DNA of 64,000 nucleotides from an uncultured Lachnospiraceae bacterium (GTDB lineage: Bacteria; Bacillota; Clostridia; Lachnospirales; Lachnospiraceae): contig CAJUQO010000003.1 of assembly GCA_910588295.1 (NCBI GenBank), forward strand, positions 62,001 to 126,000. Reading direction: 5' to 3'. The notes beneath the pieces are model-generated. The model worked only from the letters and a program-made list of their open reading frames with translations. It had not been told where the DNA came from and did not search any database. Numbering within the stretch: position 1 is the stretch's first letter; each line of letters opens with the position of its first letter. The translations under genes were made by a program, and so were the position numbers. Shown in pieces: positions 59,804 through 64,000 of the stretch.

Positions 59804-61219
59804 ATGGAATGGAAAAAACTGTTATCGGAAAAGAGAGCGGGAGCGTATCGGTCTTCACGGAAGAGGGAAGATATAGATCTTAGAAGTGAATTTGAAAAGG
59901 ACTACCACCGGATCGTCAGCAGCGCCTCTTTTCGGCGTCTTCAGGATAAGACCCAGGTATTCCCCCTGGATAAGAGTGATTTCATCCGTACCCGCCTGAC
60001 CCATTCCCTGGAAGTGTCCTCTCTGGCCAAATCCCTGGGGCAGAATATTTCGGAATATATTTTGCAGAACCACATGGCAGAGGATTTTACCTACCGCATG
60101 AAGGAGGATGTCGGTACCATCCTGATGTGTGCCGGGCTGATCCACGATATCGGCAACCCGCCCTTCGGCCATTTCGGGGAGGATTCCATACGGGAGTGGT
60201 TTCAGAAGCATCTGGCCGAATACAGCTTCAAAGGTACGCAGGTCACAGAGCTTTTGTCCCGGCAGATGCTCCGCGATCTCTATTATTTCGAGGGAAATGC
60301 CCAGGCTTTCCGGTTGGTGACAAAGCTCCATTATCTGGTCAATGAACAGGGTATGAACCTGACCTACGGGCTTTTATCCACGATGGTCAAATATCCCGTA
60401 TCCTCCACAGAGATGGATCCGGATTCCGCAGATGTACGCAGACAGAAGATGGGATATTTTCTGAGCGAGGAGGGTATCTTCCGCGAGATCAGCAGGGAGA
60501 CGGGCACGGGCGCCGCCCGCCATCCCTTGTCATACATTCTGGAAGCGGCGGATGACATCGCCTACCTGACCGCCGACGTGGAGGATGCTTTTAAAAAGGG
60601 CTGCATTTCTTATGATATTCTGACCAGGGAGCTGAAAAAGGAGCTGGCGGCCTATCCGGCGGGAGAGGATTTTGATCCCCCGGCGGAGCTGGAGCGCCTG
60701 TATCGACGGGAAAAGAGTGCGCAGAGTACGGAATCGAAGCTGTATGCCGTCCAGAACTGGCTGGTCGAGATACAGTCCCATCTGATCTCCTGTGCGACCC
60801 GGGGATTTATCTCCCATTATGATGAGATTATGGCGGGAACATGGGCCAGCGATATTTTTCATGGCACGGGGGCCGAGGGTATACGGGCAGCCCTGCACAA
60901 CATTGCGTTCCGCAATGCTTTTGAGTCCATACCGATCCTCCGGATTGAAGTAGGGGCCGGAAAAATGATGGACGATATACTGGAGCGGCTGATTCCCGCT
61001 TTTATTTTGTATGATACCGATGAAAAGATCGGCATGATCGAGCATAAGATGACTCAGCTCGTATCGGAAAATTACCGGCAGATCTATCATTTTTATTCGG
61101 ATGGGAGATCGGAAATCGAACGGCTGTATCTGCGGCTTCTGCTGGTGACGGATTATGTCAGCGGCATGACGGACAGCTTTGCCAGGGATCTGTATCAGGA
61201 GGTGAATGGGATTCTGTGA
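59804..61219 (+). CDS. dgt: dGTP triphosphohydrolase
   Basis: Dgt splits dGTP into deoxyguanosine and triphosphate, setting dNTP balance. The 471-residue HD-domain protein has FRRLQDKTQVFPLDKSDF, THSLEVSSLAKSLG (first metal His), LIHDIGNPPFGHFGE (HD pair) and a later AADDIAYLTADVEDA. It begins three bases after thrC. The same transcript ends at the terminator at 61282. Confidence 0.93.
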   Translation: MEWKKLLSEKRAGAYRSSRKREDIDLRSEFEKDYHRIVSSASFRRLQDKTQVFPLDKSDFIRTRLTHSLEVSSLAKSLGQNISEYILQNHMAEDFTYRMKEDVGTILMCAGLIHDIGNPPFGHFGEDSIREWFQKHLAEYSFKGTQVTELLSRQMLRDLYYFEGNAQAFRLVTKLHYLVNEQGMNLTYGLLSTMVKYPVSSTEMDPDSADVRRQKMGYFLSEEGIFREISRETGTGAARHPLSYILEAADDIAYLTADVEDAFKKGCISYDILTRELKKELAAYPAGEDFDPPAELERLYRREKSAQSTESKLYAVQNWLVEIQSHLISCATRGFISHYDEIMAGTWASDIFHGTGAEGIRAALHNIAFRNAFESIPILRIEVGAGKMMDDILERLIPAFILYDTDEKIGMIEHKMTQLVSENYRQIYHFYSDGRSEIERLYLRLLLVTDYVSGMTDSFARDLYQEVNGIL

Positions 61220-61281
61220 GAAAAAGCCAGAGGAAAAGGAGATACCGGTAAACAGGACAAAAAACGAATACAATCTGTCAT

Positions 61282-61309
61282 ACCCCGGTCATGTGCCGGG
61301 GTGTTTTTT
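61282..61309 (+). terminator. Terminator of thrC-dgt
   Basis: ACCCCGG and CCGGGGT form a 7-bp GC-rich stem around seven bases, followed by G and six T residues. Confidence 0.9.
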
Positions 61310-61458
61310 CTGAATTTTTCATACTATATAAATGAAGAACAGAATTTAGTAAAAATATGCGGCGTGATGCCGTAAGATTTGGAAAAGAGTGTATAATGGA
61401 TTCAGGGCTACCGGTAACAAGTCCGATGCAGCCATAGTATAAATCGGGAAAAATGGAA

Positions 61459-61487
61459 TTGTGATTGTAATGAAAGGATGTTATACT
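61459..61487 (+). promoter_or_regulatory. Promoter for the hybrid histidine kinase
   Basis: TTGTGA at 61459-61464 and TATACT at 61482-61487 with a 17-base spacer, about 60 bases before the start. Confidence 0.6.
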
Positions 61488-61545
61488 GGTTTAAGAATAA
61501 ATTATGCGAATCGGAGCAACTGCTTAAAAGGTCATCGATAGAAAA

Positions 61546-64000
61546 ATGGAAAAGAAAGAGAATAAAAACGAAAAAAAAATTTTAGCGGCTCTGGTAGTAG
61601 TGGTTTTCCTGATCCTGGGAAGTTTTGTTTTTTATATTTCTACCAGAATTTCGGAGGAGATGTCCCTGTCGGCCCTCAGCAATCTGACCGAAAGCCTGGA
61701 GCTGATCAAGGGCGCTGTGGAGACATATTTTGAAAATGAGGCAGAGTACCAGAAGCTTTTGGCGAAAGAGATTGCGGTTATGGATAATCCGGAGGATTTT
61801 GTCAGCCGCTATGAGAGCAGCGATATGATGATCAAGCTGTCCCTGGTTCTTGCCGGGAGTGAGCAGGGAATATCCAACACCGGGGGGATATTTTCTCCGG
61901 GGACATTGAGCTTTCCGGAGGGGAACGCAGTAGCGGATCTGCCCGTTTCCACCGCCTATATTAATGAAATGGGAACCTGGGCTTACACAATGAAGTGCCC
62001 GGTGGAAAGGGACGGAAAGGAGATCGCCGTTCTCTACGCGGAGTATATTTATGATGCTCTTGCAAAGGTGCTTCCCGATAAGTTTTACAACAGCAAGGCC
62101 GTTCTTTATGTTATGGATGTGAAAAGTGAGCGGTTGATTTTAAAGCCAAAAGGAAGAGGAGAGCGAGAGGCAGGCCATGTGAATCTCGAAGATTTTTACC
62201 GTGCAAATGAGATTCGGGAGGATGATATTCAGGAAGAGATTGCCGAAAATATCAGGAATGGCAGAAACGTAATGTTTTATCATCAGGTTCAGAAGGAAGA
62301 CGCCCTGATCTATATGTGGGCGGTGAATGAGGGTACGCTGTATTTCATCGGCTATGTTCCGGTGCAGGCAATCCAGGAGGAGGGCGATGCGGTAAATCAG
62401 AATATTCTCATTGTAATTCTGGTGATGCTGGCGGCATTTTTTGCTTGTTTCTCTATGTTTTTCTTCCATGAACGACAGCAGAACAGACTTCGCAAAGAGC
62501 AGGAGGAAGAACGGGAGCTTTACAATCAGCAGTTGGCGGAGGCCTTGCGGGCGGCTCAGGCTGCCAGTATTTCCAAAACAACTTTTCTGTCCAATATGTC
62601 CCACGATATTCGGACGCCTATGAACGCGATTTTGGGCTTTACCACTCTGCTGGCCAGGGATGCGGACAATGAGGCAAAGGTACGGGAGTATACGAAGAAA
62701 ATTACCTCTTCCGGACAGCATCTGTTAAGCCTGATTAATGATATCCTGGATGTGTCCAAGATAGAGAGCGGAAAGGCCGTGCTCACCATCGGGCAGTTTA
62801 TGCTGAGCAACGTGATTTCCTCTGTGGATGCCATTATCCGTCCGGCTGCCAGGGATAAGGGACAGGACTTTCAGATCTCCGTCACCGGAATCAGTCATGA
62901 ATGTCTGATCGGTGATGAGACCAGGCTGAATCAGATTCTGATCAATTTGCTTTCTAATGCCGTGAAATATACCCAGGAGGGCGGGAATATCTGGTTCCGC
63001 ATCATTGGGCTGGAGCAGAGATCCAGTCAGTATGAGTATATCCGTATTGAGGTGGAAGATAATGGCTTCGGAATGACGCCGGAATATCTGGAGGTTATCT
63101 TTGACGCCTTTACCAGAGCAGAGAATAGCACGACCAACAAAGTGCAGGGGACTGGACTTGGAATGGCCATTACAAAGAATATTGTAGAGCTGATGGGAGG
63201 CACCATAGAGGTTGCCAGCGAGGTGGATAAAGGGACGCTCTTTACCGTAGAACTGGAGCTGCGGATCTCGGATCTGGAGGCGGATTCTACTTTCTGGGAT
63301 CATTATGGGATTTCACGTATTCTGGTGGTTGACGATGACGATGATGCCCTGGCCAGCATTCGATCCCGTATGGAGATTACAAAAGTGCTGGTAGATACCT
63401 GTTCCGGTGGAGAGGATGCCGTGCGGATGGCAGAGGGAGCCAGGGAGAGGGGCGAGCCCTATGAACTGGTGCTTCTGGATCTGAAAATGCCGGGAATGGA
63501 TGGCATTGAGACAGCCGCGAGGCTGCGGGAACGCATACCGGAGCATATACCTATCGTGCTTTTGACAGCCCGTGACTGGGAGGAAATCGAGGAGAAAGCG
63601 ATGAAGTCCGGGATTGACGCATTTCTCGCAAAACCCTTATTTGTGTCTGCACTGAAGGAAAAGATTCTGGAAATGTACGCAATGAACAGTGAAACGGCAA
63701 CTGTCGGCGAAGAAGATAACAACTTGGAGGGAATGCATTTTCTGGTGGCGGAGGATAATGAGATCAACGCGGAGATTCTGGAAGAACTTTTGGAGCTGGA
63801 GGGGGCTACCTGTGAAATCGCATCCAATGGACAGCTTGTTGTGGAGAGGTTTTTGGCTGCCGGGGCGAATGAATTTGACGCGATTCTGATGGATGTGCAG
63901 ATGCCGGTAATGAATGGCTATGAGGCCACCAGAAAAATACGGGCTTTGGATAGGGAGGATGCCGGCACCATTTTCATTGTTGCCATGACGGCAAATGCTT
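61546..64000 (+). CDS. Hybrid sensor histidine kinase with two receivers (partial)
   Basis: The frame is open from ATG 61546 to the window edge (818 codons; 3' end missing). It encodes a membrane helix at about residues 13-32, an external sensor domain of about 250 residues, a second helix near 285-307, a short coiled coil, the phospho-acceptor box NMSHDIRTPMNAILGFT (H353), the ATPase domain (LLSNAVKY, EVEDNGFGM, GTGLGMAITKNIVELMGG), a first receiver (LVVDDDDDA, LLDLKMPGMDG with D645) and most of a second (VAEDNEINAEIL, LMDVQMPVMNGYEA with D783). Two receivers in series usually need an HPt step. No strong Shine-Dalgarno was seen (AAAAGG is 16 bases upstream). Confidence 0.92.
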   Translation, partial: MEKKENKNEKKILAALVVVVFLILGSFVFYISTRISEEMSLSALSNLTESLELIKGAVETYFENEAEYQKLLAKEIAVMDNPEDFVSRYESSDMMIKLSLVLAGSEQGISNTGGIFSPGTLSFPEGNAVADLPVSTAYINEMGTWAYTMKCPVERDGKEIAVLYAEYIYDALAKVLPDKFYNSKAVLYVMDVKSERLILKPKGRGEREAGHVNLEDFYRANEIREDDIQEEIAENIRNGRNVMFYHQVQKEDALIYMWAVNEGTLYFIGYVPVQAIQEEGDAVNQNILIVILVMLAAFFACFSMFFFHERQQNRLRKEQEEERELYNQQLAEALRAAQAASISKTTFLSNMSHDIRTPMNAILGFTTLLARDADNEAKVREYTKKITSSGQHLLSLINDILDVSKIESGKAVLTIGQFMLSNVISSVDAIIRPAARDKGQDFQISVTGISHECLIGDETRLNQILINLLSNAVKYTQEGGNIWFRIIGLEQRSSQYEYIRIEVEDNGFGMTPEYLEVIFDAFTRAENSTTNKVQGTGLGMAITKNIVELMGGTIEVASEVDKGTLFTVELELRISDLEADSTFWDHYGISRILVVDDDDDALASIRSRMEITKVLVDTCSGGEDAVRMAEGARERGEPYELVLLDLKMPGMDGIETAARLRERIPEHIPIVLLTARDWEEIEEKAMKSGIDAFLAKPLFVSALKEKILEMYAMNSETATVGEEDNNLEGMHFLVAEDNEINAEILEELLELEGATCEIASNGQLVVERFLAAGANEFDAILMDVQMPVMNGYEATRKIRALDREDAGTIFIVAMTANA

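Larger units (their letters stand above)
61220..61545. other. Intergenic region before the hybrid kinase
   Basis: Apart from the dgt terminator and a promoter, listed separately, no gene is seen. A TATAAT at 61392-61397 lacks a matching -35. GTAACAAGTCC at 61414 resembles a family end, but no partner end or duplication was found. Confidence 0.5.

Noticed and set aside
1..64000. tRNA, rRNA, complete IS element, prophage or riboswitch of a familiar class
   Set aside because: None could be recognised by eye in intergenic DNA; small structured RNAs without strong hairpins could have been missed.

Overview
This window is a stretch of chromosome from a Clostridia-class Firmicute, most likely Lachnospiraceae. 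Gene content and order (plsX-acpP-rnc-smc-ftsY, ylxM-ffh-rpsP-khpA-rimM-trmD, rpsO-pnp, rimP-nusA-ylxR-ylxQ-infB-rbfA-nrnA-truB-ribF), strong Shine-Dalgarno sites, sigma-A type promoters with 17-bp spacers and moderately GC-rich codon use all fit. No rRNA, tRNA, prophage, full-length IS or CRISPR array was seen.

Layout: 1-8298 holds lipid, RNA processing, chromosome and secretion genes (plsX, acpP, rnc, smc, ftsY) ending in ilvA. 8345-10368 is an RNA/ribosome repair module (rtcB, prfH) behind a promoter, a 29-codon leader ORF and a terminator that has a competing antiterminator pairing. 10390-15592 holds ylxM-ffh-rpsP-khpA-rimM-trmD plus a zinc-ribbon membrane protein and a cysteine hydrolase. 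15627-24379 holds murI (minus strand), rpsO, pnp, dut, an anti-sigma-like protein, polA, coaE and a WalJ/YycJ-type hydrolase. 24545-33780 holds an ACT/UPF0210 pair, an alkyltransferase-like protein, a GNAT enzyme, an Ig-like-repeat lipoprotein, a TRIC-type channel and sbcDC. 33863-39264 is a biotin-dependent, sodium-pump-type decarboxylase/transcarboxylase operon with both 12S-like and 5S-like carboxyltransferases. 39322-39856 is a deletion scar joining remnants of two divergent genes, an Rrf2 regulator and a ferredoxin. 40535-49587 is the nusA-infB operon. 49606-64000 holds an orphan HPt protein, a heterodimeric ABC exporter, an SseB-like protein, a GH95 fucosidase, a secreted protein, thrC, dgt and a hybrid histidine kinase that runs off the window.

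The most unusual signal is a family of very short mobile-looking elements in intergenic DNA. Their ends fit 5'-GTAACNGTTCA, and four copies (16491, 24387, 28716, 39289) are flanked by perfect 8-bp direct repeats. Terminal GTAA with 8-bp duplications is the hallmark of IS66-family transposition. Three of the four are only 27-32 bp long, which is remarkably small for a transposable unit; the fourth is 133 bp with internal hairpins. Two or three decayed copies can also be recognised.

The second notable item is the rtcB-prfH leader, where a 14-bp long-range pairing whose 5' arm lies inside the leader ORF would exclude the terminator just before rtcB. This suggests that expression of a ribosome-rescue and RNA-repair operon is tied to translation of its own leader.
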